Origin: Amycolatopsis aidingensis
Lineage (GTDB): Bacteria; Actinomycetota; Actinomycetes; Mycobacteriales; Pseudonocardiaceae
NCBI RefSeq assembly: GCF_018885265.1
Contig: NZ_CP076538.1
Coordinates: forward strand, 4,066,001-4,130,000
Reading direction: 5' to 3'
DNA length: 64,000 nucleotides
This document shows, one piece after another, positions 32,295-41,800 of this stretch. The stretch's first letter is position 1, and the number at the start of each line of letters is the position of its first letter. The notes under the pieces were generated by a model. That model saw only the letters and a program-made list of their open reading frames with translations. It was not told the origin of the DNA and searched no databases. Position numbers and translations under genes: made by a program.

Positions 32295-34051
32295 ACCCCC
32301 CACCACGGGAGCTGCTGCCCACGGCAACCGGGGCACGGACCAGGGCGGTGCTCGGTGAGCTGCTGCGGCCCCGCCGGGGTCTGGCCGCGGGGTCGTTCCT
32401 GGCGCTGCTGGTGGCCACCGGAATCGGCCTGCTCACCGCGCCGTTGCTCGGGCACATCGTGGACCTGGTGGTGGGGCAGCGTGGGCCGGGGGCGCTCACC
32501 GTGCCAGTGCTGCTGCTGGTGCTGGTGGCCCTGGCGCGTGGGGTGACCAACGCGTTCGGGCTCGGCCTCGTTGCCCGGCTCGGTGAGGGGATGCTGGCCA
32601 CACTGCGCGAGCGGTTCGTGGCGCGGGCGCTGTCGCTCCCCCTGGAGCAGGTGGAGCGGGCCGGTTCCGGTGACCTCACCGCTCGGGTCACCAACGATGT
32701 CACGGTGATCGCCAAGTCGGTCCGGGACGCGCTGCCCGAGCTGGGGCGTTCCGCGCTGACCATCGGGCTGACCCTGGTCGGGTTGACCGTGCTGGACTGG
32801 CGTTTCCTGCTCGCCGCGTTGCTGGCCGCGCCGATCCAGTGGCATACGGTGCGCTGGTACATGCGCAGGGCGGTGCCGCTGTACGCGGCGCAGCGGGTCG
32901 CCGTCGGTGCGCAGCAACAGCAGTTGCTGGACACGGTGGGTGGAGCACGGACCGTGCGCGCGTTCCGGCTGGCCGAGCACCAGGTGGAGCGGGTGACCGA
33001 ACGCTCGCGGAGCGCGGTGGACCTGGCGCTGCGCGGGATCCGGCTGGTGACCCGGTTCTTCGCCCGGCTGAACCTTGCCGAGTTCGTCGGGCTGGCCGCG
33101 GTGCTGGCGACCGGGTTCCTGCTGGTGGACGCGGGTGCGGTCAGTGTGGGCACGGCGACCGCGGCGGCGCTGTACTTCCACAGCCTGTTCAACCCGATCA
33201 ACGCGGCGCTGGCGCTGGTGGATGACGCGCAGGCCGCAGGGGCCAGTTTGGCCCGGCTGGTCGGTGTCGCGGACCTGCCGCCGGAGCGGGAGACCCCGGG
33301 GGCGGTGAGCCCGGTGGACGCGTCGGTGAAGGCCGCCGCGGTGCGGCACGAGTACCAGCAGGGGCACGAGGTGCTACGGCAGGTCGACCTGGACATCGGC
33401 ACGGGGGAACGGATCGCGCTGGTTGGCGCCAGCGGTGCGGGCAAGACCACGCTGGCCAAACTGATCGCCGGCGTGCACCGGCCCACCGGCGGGTCGATCC
33501 GGCTCGGCGGGGTCGGGCTGGCCGAGCTCGGCCCCGCGGGCGTGCGCCGCAGCGTGGCGCTGATCAGCCAGGAGGTGCACGTGTTCGCCGGTCCGCTCGC
33601 GGAGGATCTGCGGTTGGTCGCGCCGGGGGCGGACGAGCGGGAACTGCGCGCCGCGCTGGCCCGTACCGGCGCGCTCGCCTGGGTCGATGCGCTGCCGGAG
33701 GGGCTGGACACCGTGGTCGGGGACGGAGGGCACCGGCTCACCGTCACCCAGGCCCAGCAACTCGCGCTGACCAGGCTGGTACTGGCAGACCCGCCGATCG
33801 CGATCCTGGACGAGGCCACGGCGGAGGCGGGCAGCGCGGGCGCGCGGGCGCTGGAACGCGCAGCGGACCAGGCCCTTGCCGGGCGTACCGGCCTGGTGGT
33901 GGCGCACCGGCTCACCCAGGCCGCCGCGGCCGGCCGGATCGTGGTGCTGGACGCGGGCCGCGTGGTGGAAACCGGCACCCACGAGCAGTTGCTGGCCGCC
34001 GGTGGCCGGTACGCCACCCTCTGGCGGGCCTGGTCGGACACCCGCACCTGA
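32291..34051 (+). CDS. ABC exporter half-transporter, catalytic partner (siderophore export)
   Basis: A 586-residue half-transporter with a six-helix domain and an ATPase domain. Walker A (GASGAGKTT, near 380) and Walker B with the catalytic Glu (IAILDEAT) are intact, but the signature is lost (LTVTQAQQ instead of LSGGQ-like). It complements the upstream protein: its Walker A/B plus that partner's LSGGQ build the only competent ATP site of the heterodimer. Probable job: export of the newly made desferri-siderophore. Its end is followed by tandem 21-bp repeats. Confidence 0.9.
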   Translation: MNPPPRELLPTATGARTRAVLGELLRPRRGLAAGSFLALLVATGIGLLTAPLLGHIVDLVVGQRGPGALTVPVLLLVLVALARGVTNAFGLGLVARLGEGMLATLRERFVARALSLPLEQVERAGSGDLTARVTNDVTVIAKSVRDALPELGRSALTIGLTLVGLTVLDWRFLLAALLAAPIQWHTVRWYMRRAVPLYAAQRVAVGAQQQQLLDTVGGARTVRAFRLAEHQVERVTERSRSAVDLALRGIRLVTRFFARLNLAEFVGLAAVLATGFLLVDAGAVSVGTATAAALYFHSLFNPINAALALVDDAQAAGASLARLVGVADLPPERETPGAVSPVDASVKAAAVRHEYQQGHEVLRQVDLDIGTGERIALVGASGAGKTTLAKLIAGVHRPTGGSIRLGGVGLAELGPAGVRRSVALISQEVHVFAGPLAEDLRLVAPGADERELRAALARTGALAWVDALPEGLDTVVGDGGHRLTVTQAQQLALTRLVLADPPIAILDEATAEAGSAGARALERAADQALAGRTGLVVAHRLTQAAAAGRIVVLDAGRVVETGTHEQLLAAGGRYATLWRAWSDTRT

Positions 34052-34082
34052 CCCACCCATCGTGTTTGCCGTTCCCGCGCAC

Positions 34083-34200
34083 GCGTTGGCCGCTCACATC
34101 CGCGCGTTGGCCGCTCACATCCGCGCGTTGGCCGCTCACATCCGCGCGTTGGCCGTTCCCGCGCGGGTGTTGGCTGCCCACGCCCCGCCGTTGGCCGCTC
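34083..34200. repeat. 21-bp tandem intergenic repeats
   Basis: GCGTTGGCCGCTCACATCC-GC starts at 34083, 34104 and 34125 as three exact 21-bp units. A diverged fourth starts at 34146 (GCGTTGGCCGTTCCC), with partial copies around 34169 and 34187. It lies between convergent genes (exporter end, hydrolase end). The core GTTGGCCG(C/T)T recurs, inverted, at 35805-35890. Similar intergenic arrays are common in Amycolatopsis-type genomes; function unknown. Confidence 0.85.
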
Positions 34201-34274
34201 CGGTAACCGGGTGGCCGCCCAGGCACCCGAGTTCCGGATTCTCGCCAGCTTCCCTGACTGGCGGAGCCTGGGTT

Positions 34275-35138
34275 TCAGCCGGCGAGGAAGTCGCGGATCT
34301 TGTTGCTGATCGCTGGCCAGTCGCGGCTGAGCCAGATGAAGTGGCTGTCGGCGGCGCTTTCGACCAGGTTACTGTGCTGGACCGTCGAGGCGAGTGCTTC
34401 GGCGTGGGTGAACGGTACGGAGCCGTCGTTGCGGCTGGCGATGATGAGGGTGGGCTGGGTGACCCGGCCGACCCGGTCGCGAATGGCGGCGAGATCGTTG
34501 CGGAAACCCTGGCCGGACCGCATCCGGGAGAACAGCTCGAGCAGCGTCTGGCGGTCTTCGGCGGTCAGCGCCGTCAGGACCCGCCGGGCGGGAAGAGTGG
34601 TGAGGTCGCCCAGCAGCATGCGCAGGCCAAGGCCTGGCGTGGTGCGGATGATCGCGCGTACCGCCGACCAGGTGAGGTGTTCGGTGGCGGGGGCGAATGC
34701 GAGCCGGGCGGCCAGGCGGGTTGGCGTGTCCGGCCAGGGAAGAGGGCCGACCGCGCTTTGCAGGATGACTCGCTCGACGAGGTCCGGGTGGCGGACAGCC
34801 GTCGCCATCGCGGTGGGGCCGCCGGCCGAGACGCCGACGGCGGCCGCGACCCGGGTGATGCCGAGGTGGTCACACAGCGCGCGGGTGACGTCTGCGAATC
34901 CGCTGGTCGTTGTGCCGGTGGCCAGGGGGGTGCGGCCGTAGCCCGGGCGGGAGGGCACGAGTACCGAGTAGCCGGCATCGGCGAAGGTCTGCTCACCGAG
35001 CGCGAGTCCGGCGTGCATGTGCCCGCCGTGGAGCATCACGACCGTGGAACCGCCACGTTGGTCAAACCGGTACTCGACCGTCCCGTGCTCCAGGTCCGCG
35101 GTTGCGGTGAGACGTGCGACGCCGGTCATGCCAGCCAT
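34275..35138 (-). CDS. Alpha/beta hydrolase
   Basis: A ~287-residue alpha/beta-hydrolase fold protein: oxyanion region MLHGGHMHAG, nucleophile elbow GVSAGG (Ser), probable Asp in IASRNDGSVPF, and catalytic His in ADSHFIWL. Start is uncertain (ATG 35138, ATG 35129 or upstream TTG 35192); no strong Shine-Dalgarno is visible. Codon choice is a little less GC-biased than that of its neighbours, and the gene sits between repeat blocks inside the siderophore locus, so it may be a later insertion. A siderophore-ester hydrolase is unlikely, since the predicted product has amide bonds. Confidence 0.75.
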   Translation of the reverse strand: MAGMTGVARLTATADLEHGTVEYRFDQRGGSTVVMLHGGHMHAGLALGEQTFADAGYSVLVPSRPGYGRTPLATGTTTSGFADVTRALCDHLGITRVAAAVGVSAGGPTAMATAVRHPDLVERVILQSAVGPLPWPDTPTRLAARLAFAPATEHLTWSAVRAIIRTTPGLGLRMLLGDLTTLPARRVLTALTAEDRQTLLELFSRMRSGQGFRNDLAAIRDRVGRVTQPTLIIASRNDGSVPFTHAEALASTVQHSNLVESAADSHFIWLSRDWPAISNKIRDFLAG

Positions 35139-35222
35139 GATGCTCTGTCGGTGCTTCGGCGAGCCGGGTGGCACGTTTGCATGGTTCACCAACCTGTGTC
35201 TGCCACGTTCGGTCGCTGCGCG

Positions 35223-35765
35223 CTACGCCCCGGTCGCGCCGTCGATCCGCTCGCGCAGCAGGTCGGCGTGACCGTTGTGCCGGGCGTACTCGGTGGTCAT
35301 ATGCACCAGTAGCCACCGCAGGGAAAACGGCTCCCCGGCGCGCCGGGTGACGCCCATCCGGTCCAGGGACGCACCGGCCACGATCTCCCGGGAGCGGCCG
35401 CACTCCGCACGCCACACCGTGAACGCCTCGCCGACATCCCCGTCGAGCCGATCGAAGTCCTGCTCGGGGTCGTCGTCGGAGTAGTACAGCATCGGCACGC
35501 TCTCCCCCGCGAACTGGATGCGGAACCACCACCGCTCCACCCCGGCCAGGTGCCGCACCAGGCCGTGCAGGCTGAGCCCGGACGGTGGCACGCCCTGCTC
35601 GGAAAGCCGTTCCGGATCCACGTCCGCGCACTTGAGCGCGAAGGTCTCCCGGTGCCAGTCCAGGAAGGTGGTCAGGATCTCGCGCTCGTCCCCGGTGCGC
35701 GGCACGTCGGCGCGGGTACCCGCGGTCCACTGCTGCGAGTAGTTCTGCGGCGGGATCTCGGTCAT
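35223..35765 (-). CDS. DinB/DUF664 family protein
   Basis: A 180-residue four-helix DinB-like protein. The metal-binding His pattern is visible: HGLVRHLAGVERWWFR (first His) and LVHMTTEYARHNGHADLLRE (second and third). Such proteins are thiol-dependent (mycothiol or bacillithiol) metalloenzymes. MTEIPPQNYSQQW is a typical N-terminus. It lies 84 bp downstream of the hydrolase start, on the same strand, and is separated from the NRPS stop by another repeat block. A link to siderophore metabolism is not evident. Confidence 0.82.
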   Translation of the reverse strand: MTEIPPQNYSQQWTAGTRADVPRTGDEREILTTFLDWHRETFALKCADVDPERLSEQGVPPSGLSLHGLVRHLAGVERWWFRIQFAGESVPMLYYSDDDPEQDFDRLDGDVGEAFTVWRAECGRSREIVAGASLDRMGVTRRAGEPFSLRWLLVHMTTEYARHNGHADLLRERIDGATGA

Positions 35766-35804
35766 GGCCCGAGCCTGCCAGAGCCCACCGACGGAAACCG
35801 GGGA

Positions 35805-35890
35805 CGCGAACGGCCAAAGCCTGCGCGTGGAGGGCCAACGCATGCGCGCAGGCGGCAAACACGCGCGCGCAGGCGGCAAACACGCCGGGG
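35805..35890. repeat. Second block of intergenic repeats (same family, inverted)
   Basis: GCGCGCAGGCGGCAAACAC occurs twice at 20-bp spacing (35851-35889), preceded by AACGGCCAAAGCCTGCGCG and GGGCCAACGCATGCGCGC. Read on the minus strand these give GTTTGCCGCC / GTTGGCCC units like those at 34083. The block lies between the DinB start and the NRPS end. Confidence 0.7.
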
Positions 35891-35899
35891 AAGCTGCGG

Positions 35900-38800
35900 T
35901 TACGGGAGGAGGGTCGACAGCGGGCGGGTGGGGTCGGCGGTGGCGGCGCGCAGGACGGCGAGCAGGTGCTCGACCAAGCCCTGCACGGTGGCGCGGTCGA
36001 AGCGGTCGGTGGTGTAGATCAGCTCGCAGTGCGCCGGGCCGCCGGCGCGGGGCTCGTAGCTGCTCAGCGTGAGTTCCGCGTCCGTCCGGCCGGTGGGCAG
36101 GGCGCCGAAGCTGCCGTGGCCACCGGTCAACTCCGCCATGTCGGCCTGCTCGTGGTGCACCATCATCACCCGGGGCACCGGGCGGTCCAGTTCCGCGAAC
36201 GGCAGGTCCTGCCGGTCGAGGGCGGCCAGGTCCACCGCGCGCACCCTGGCGAGCAGATCCGCGAAGGCCGGGTCCCCGCCGGTGTCGGTACGCAGCACCA
36301 CGATGTTCAGGAAGCACCCGACCAGATCGGCCAGCCGGTCGTCCTGCCGTCCGGCCACCATGGTGCCGATCGGCAGGTCGGTTCCGGCTCCGCGCGCGGC
36401 CAGCACGGTGGCCAGCGCCGCCTGCAGCACCATGAACAGGCTGGTGCCGGTCCGGCGCGCCAGCCCGTCGACCCGCGCGCGCAGGTCCGCGTCCACGGCG
36501 AAGCCGACCAGGTCGGCCGCACCGCAGGGCTCGGAAGGCCGGGGGCGGTCGGCAGGCAAGGTGGGCTCGGCAAGGCCGTCCAGGGCCTGCCGCCAGTACG
36601 CCAGCTGTGTGCCGGCCACGCTGTCCGGATCGCCGGGGTCGCCGAGTACGTCCCTTGCCCACAGCGCGTAGTCCGGATACCCCACCGGCAACGCGGGCCA
36701 GTCCGGCGCCGTCCCGCCGAGCCGGGCCGTGTACGCCGTGGTCAGGTCGCGGAACAACGGCACGACCGACCATTCGTCCACGCCGAGGTAATGCATGGTC
36801 AGCAGCAGCGCGTGGTCACCCCGCTCCCCGATCAGCAGCCGCGGACGCCAGGGCGGCCCGGCCTCGAGGTCCAGCGGCCGGGCGGCGAGCTCGGCCAGCC
36901 GGGGCTCCAGCTCGGAACAGGTCTCCACCGCAAGGGACGGCGGCTCGGCCGGCTCCTGGTACAGCACGCCCTCCCGCTCGACCAGCCGGGTGCGCAGGGG
37001 TTCGTGCCTGCCCGCGACATCGCGCACCGCCGCGGCCATGGCGGCCGGGTCGAACCCGTGCGGGGCGCGTAGCACCAGGGCGTGGTCGTGCCGGGCGCGG
37101 CGGGACCACTGCCAGCGTTGCACCGGCGCCGCGGGCAACGGGGTGCCCCGCTCTCGCGGCGCGAGCTGCGGGCGGGTCGGCCTTGCCTCCCCCAGTTTCG
37201 CGGCGATCCCGGCCACCGTGGGGTGGTCGAAGATGTCCCGCACGGTCAGCTCCGCGCCGAGCACCGCGCGGATCCGGCCGAGCAACCGCATCGAGGCCAT
37301 CGAGTGCCCGCCGAGGTCGAAGAAGTTGTCGTGGACGCCCACGCCCTCCAGCTGGAGGATCTCGCCGAACAGCTCGGCGAGTGCCCGCTGCTGGGAGGTG
37401 ACCGGCCGGGCCGAACCGGTCAGTTCGGCGAAGTCCGGTGCGGGCAGCGCGGCGCGGTCCAGTTTGCCGTTCGGGGTGAGCGGCAGCGGCCCGTCCAGCG
37501 GGACGACCAGCGCGGGCACCATGTAGTCCGGCAGCAGCGCCGCCAGGTACGCGCGCAGCCCCGCCGGATCGAGCTCGCCCGCGGCCGGCACGGCGTAGCC
37601 GACAAGGCGCACCACGTCCCCCGCGCGGTCGGCGACCACCGCGGCCCGTGCCACCGCCGGATGCCCGGACAGCGCGGCCTCGACCTCGCCGAGCTCGATC
37701 CGGAAACCCCGGATCTTGACCTGGTTGTCCACCCTGCCGAGGAAGTCCAGCGTGCCGTCCCGGCGCCAGCGGGCCCGGTCCCCCGTCCGGTACATGCGGG
37801 CACCCCGCGCCCCGAACGGGTCGGCGAGGAACCGCTCCGCGGTCAGGCCCGGTTTGCCGCGGTACCCCAGTGCCAGCCCGCGGCCGCCGACGTACAGCTC
37901 GCCGACCACCCCTGGTGGCACCGGGCGCAACCCGGCGTCCAGCACGTAGCACTGCGTGTTCGGGTCCGGCCGCCCGATCGGCACCGGCCCGCGCCACCCC
38001 GGCTCGGCAGGCCACAGCGTGGAGTTCACCGTGGCCTCGGTCACCCCGTATGCCGCGATCAGGTTCACCGTCGCCGCCCACCGATCGATCAGCTCCGGCG
38101 GCACGGTCTCGGTGCCGACCAGGATGGTGGAATCCGCGGGCAACGTGCACTCGGCAGGCAGCGCGGACACCAGCGCGGGCGGCAGAATCATGTGCGTCAC
38201 CCCACGCTCGTGCAGGAAGTCGGTCAGCGCGGGGCCGGCAAGGCGCGCCTGCTCCGGGATCAGCACCAGCCGGCCGCCGTGGCACAGCGCCATGGCCAGC
38301 TCGAACACGAACACGTCGAACCCGATCGAGGCGAACTGCAACACCCGGGAGTCACGCCGCAGACCCATCCGCCGCACCGCGGTGGCCACCAGGCTGCCGA
38401 TGCCCTCGTGTGGCACCAGCACGCCCTTGGGCCGCCCGGTGGAACCGGAGGTGTAGATGACGTACGCGGACTGGTCCAGCGAGTACACCTGGATGTCCAC
38501 ATCGGACTCCGAGGTGGCCGAGAGCTCGGCGGCGACCGGTGGTGAGTCCAGCAGCACCGTGGTGGTTCCTGGCACCTCCGGGATCTTGCCCGCCACCTGC
38601 TCGGTGCCCACCACCAGCCGGGCACCGGAGTCCTCGATCAGGTAACGCAACCGGTCGGCGGGATGCGCCAGGTCCAGCGGGAGGAAGGCGGCGCCGAGGT
38701 CGAGCACGCCGAGCACGGTGGCAATCAGGTCAGGTCCGCGGTCCATCGCCACCCCGACCACGTCGCCGGGCCCGATGCCGCGCGCCCGCAGCAGCCGCGC

Positions 38801-41800
38801 GATCCGGTTGGCCCGCGCGTTCAGCTCCCGGTAGGACACCGTGTCCGCGCCGTCCACGACCGCCACCGCGGCCGGTTGGCCTGCCACCATGCGCCGGAAC
38901 AGCGCGGGGAGCGAAGCCTCCTGGACCGGTTCCCTGGTGTCGTTGAACCCGGTCAGCACCAGCCGCCGCTCACCGGCGGTCAGCACCTCGACCTCGCGCA
39001 GCGGCCGGTCCGGGTCGGCGGTCACCGCGGCGAGCAGCAGGCCGAGCCGGTCGGCGAGGCTCGCGATGGTTTCGGCGTCGAACAGCTCGGTCGCGTACTC
39101 CAGCCGCCCGGTGAGCTGCCCGCTGTCCAGCCGCTCGGTGAAGCTGAACACCAGGTCGAACTTGGCCGCGCGCGCCTCGAACGGCACCTCCTCGGCTCGC
39201 AGGCCGGGCAGCTCCAGCACCTCACCGGTGCGCGCGTGGTAGCCCACCATCACCTGGAACAGTGGGTTGCGCGCCAGCGAGCGGGCCGGGTTGAGCGCCT
39301 CGACCACGGCCTCGAACGGCACGTCCGCGTGCGAGAACGCGGCGAGGTCGGTGTCCTTCACCCGGCGCACCAGCTCGGCGAAGCCCGGGTCCCCGGTCAG
39401 GTCCGTGCGCAGCACCAGGGTGTTGACGAAGAACCCGACCAGATCGTCCAGCGCCTCGTCGGTGCGACCGGCGATCGGTGCGCCGAGCGGGATGTCCTCG
39501 CCCGCGCCCAGCCGGTGCAGCAGCGCGGCCACGGCGGCGTGCAGCAGCATGAACATGCTGGCCCCGGTGCCTCGCGCCAGTTCCCGCAGCGCGGCGCATA
39601 CCGGGGGCGGGAGCTCGAACTCCAGCTCCGCGCCGGTGAACCCGGGGCGGGCCGGGCGTGGCCGGTCGGTGGGAAGGTCGAGCTCTTCCGGGGCCGAGGC
39701 CAGGGTGTGCCGCCAGTACTCGAGCTGGCGCGCGGCCGTGCTGCCGGGCTCGGCGGGATCGCCGAGCAGCCGCTGCTGCCAGAGCGCGTAGTCGGCGTAC
39801 TGCACCGGCAGCGGATCCCAGTCCGGCGCGTGCCCCGCGATCCGCGCGGTGTAGGCGGTGGTCAGGTCCCGCAGGAACGGCCGATCGGACCACTCGTCGG
39901 TGGTGATGTGGTGCAGCAGGACCACCACGACATGGTCCTCCGGCGCGAGTTCCAGCACCCGCGCCCGCACCGGGAGCTCGGTGCCCAGCTCGAACGGCCT
40001 GGCCACGGTCTGCCGTACCTGCTCGGCGAGCTGGTCCGCGCCGACGGCATCCACCACGAAGGGCACCCGCGCCCGCGCGGCGGGAACCACCCACTGGGCC
40101 GGCACCCCGTCCCGGGTGGCGAACACCGTGCGCAGGGCCTCGTGCCGGGCCGCCACATCGTCCAGCGCGGCCCGCAGCGCGTCCCGGTCCAGCCGGCCAC
40201 GCAGCCGGAACACCAGCGGGAAGTTGTAGGCCGCCGAGGTCTCCTCCATCTCGTGGATGACCCACAACCGTTGCTGCGCGTACGACAGCGGAAGCTCGGC
40301 AGGCCGTTCCGCGGCGACGAGCGGCGGCCTTGCCTGCTCCCCCTGCCCGGCTCGGGGGGCCAGCTCCGCCACGGTGGGCGCCTCGAACAGGTCCCGGATG
40401 GACAGTTCGGCGGGCAGCGCGGTGCGTGCCCTGCTGATCAACCGGGTTGCCAGCAGCGAGTGCCCACCGAGGTCGAAGAAGTTGTCCTCGACGCTCACCC
40501 GCTGCGCGCCGAGCAGCTCGGCGAACAGCTCGCACAGCACCCGTTCGGTGCGGGTGCGGGGTTCCCGCCCTGCCGTCGTGTCCAGGGTGGGTGCGGGCAG
40601 CGCGGCGGTGTCCAGCTTGCCGTTGACCGTCAGCGGGAGCTCGTCCACGGCCACCAGCGCGGCGGGCACCATGTAGCCCGGCAGCCGGTCCTTCAGGTAG
40701 CCACGCAGCCCCGGCAGCAGGTCCTCGGCGCAGACGGCGTAGCCGACCAGCCGGCGCACCGGCCCGCGGGTGTCGGCAACGACCGCGGCCTGCCCCACCC
40801 CGGGATGCCCGGACATGGCGGAGGACACCTCACCCAGCTCGACCCGGTATCCGCGGATCTTCACCTGGTCGTCGGTGCGGCCGAGGAAGTCCAGGATCCC
40901 GTCCGGCCGCTGCCGCACCAGGTCCCCGGTGCGGTAGGCCCGGGAGCCGGGCGGGCCGAACGGGTCGGCGACGAACCTGGCCGCGGTCAGCCCCGGCCGG
41001 TCGTGGTAGCCGCGGGCGAGGCCGATCCCGGCGATGTAGAGCTCGCCGGGATAACCGGGTGGGACCGGGCGCAGCCGGGAGTCCAGCACGTACGCCCTGG
41101 TGTTCCAGATCGGCCGCCCCACCGCAGGAGTATCACTGTCTGTTGTGGACGCTCCGAGGGTGTTGATGGTGTACTCGGTCGGCCCGTACAGGTTGTAGCC
41201 GTAGGTCCCCTCGGTCTCGGCCAGCCGGGTCCACACCGCCTCGGGTACGGCCTCGCCGCCGAGCAGCACCAGCGGTGGCACGTGCCCCTCCAGCAGCCCC
41301 TGCTCGAGCAGCAGCTGGGCGTAGGTCGGGGTCACGTTGACCACGTCCACCCGGTGGGCCTCGCAGTAGGCAACCAGCGCCTCGGCGTCCCGGCGCAGCT
41401 GCTCGTCGCAGACATGCACCTCGTGCCCCTCCACCAGCCAGAGCAACTCCTCCCAGGACATGTCGAAGGCGAAGGACACGGTGTGCGCGATCCGCAGCCT
41501 GCGCCCGCCGGCCGCCGCGACGGTGGGGCCGAAGATCGCCTCCTGGTGGTTGAGCTGCATGTTGGTCAGCCCGCGGTAGGGGGTGACCACGCCCTTCGGC
41601 CGCCCGGTGGAACCGGAGGTGTAGATGACGTAGGCGGGATGCTCCAGCCTGCCCGGCACCCCGTGGGCGAACGCGGGCCGCTCGGCATCGGTGAGCGGGT
41701 CCGGAGAGAGCGCGGCCAGTTCCGCCCGCACCGCGGGGTCGTCCAGGCAGATCGCGTCCGCCGAAAGACCCACCGCGGCGGTGGACAGCAGGCACAGCGG

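Noticed and set aside
34083..34200. Possible CRISPR array.
   Set aside because: Units are directly adjacent without unique spacers and there are no cas genes.
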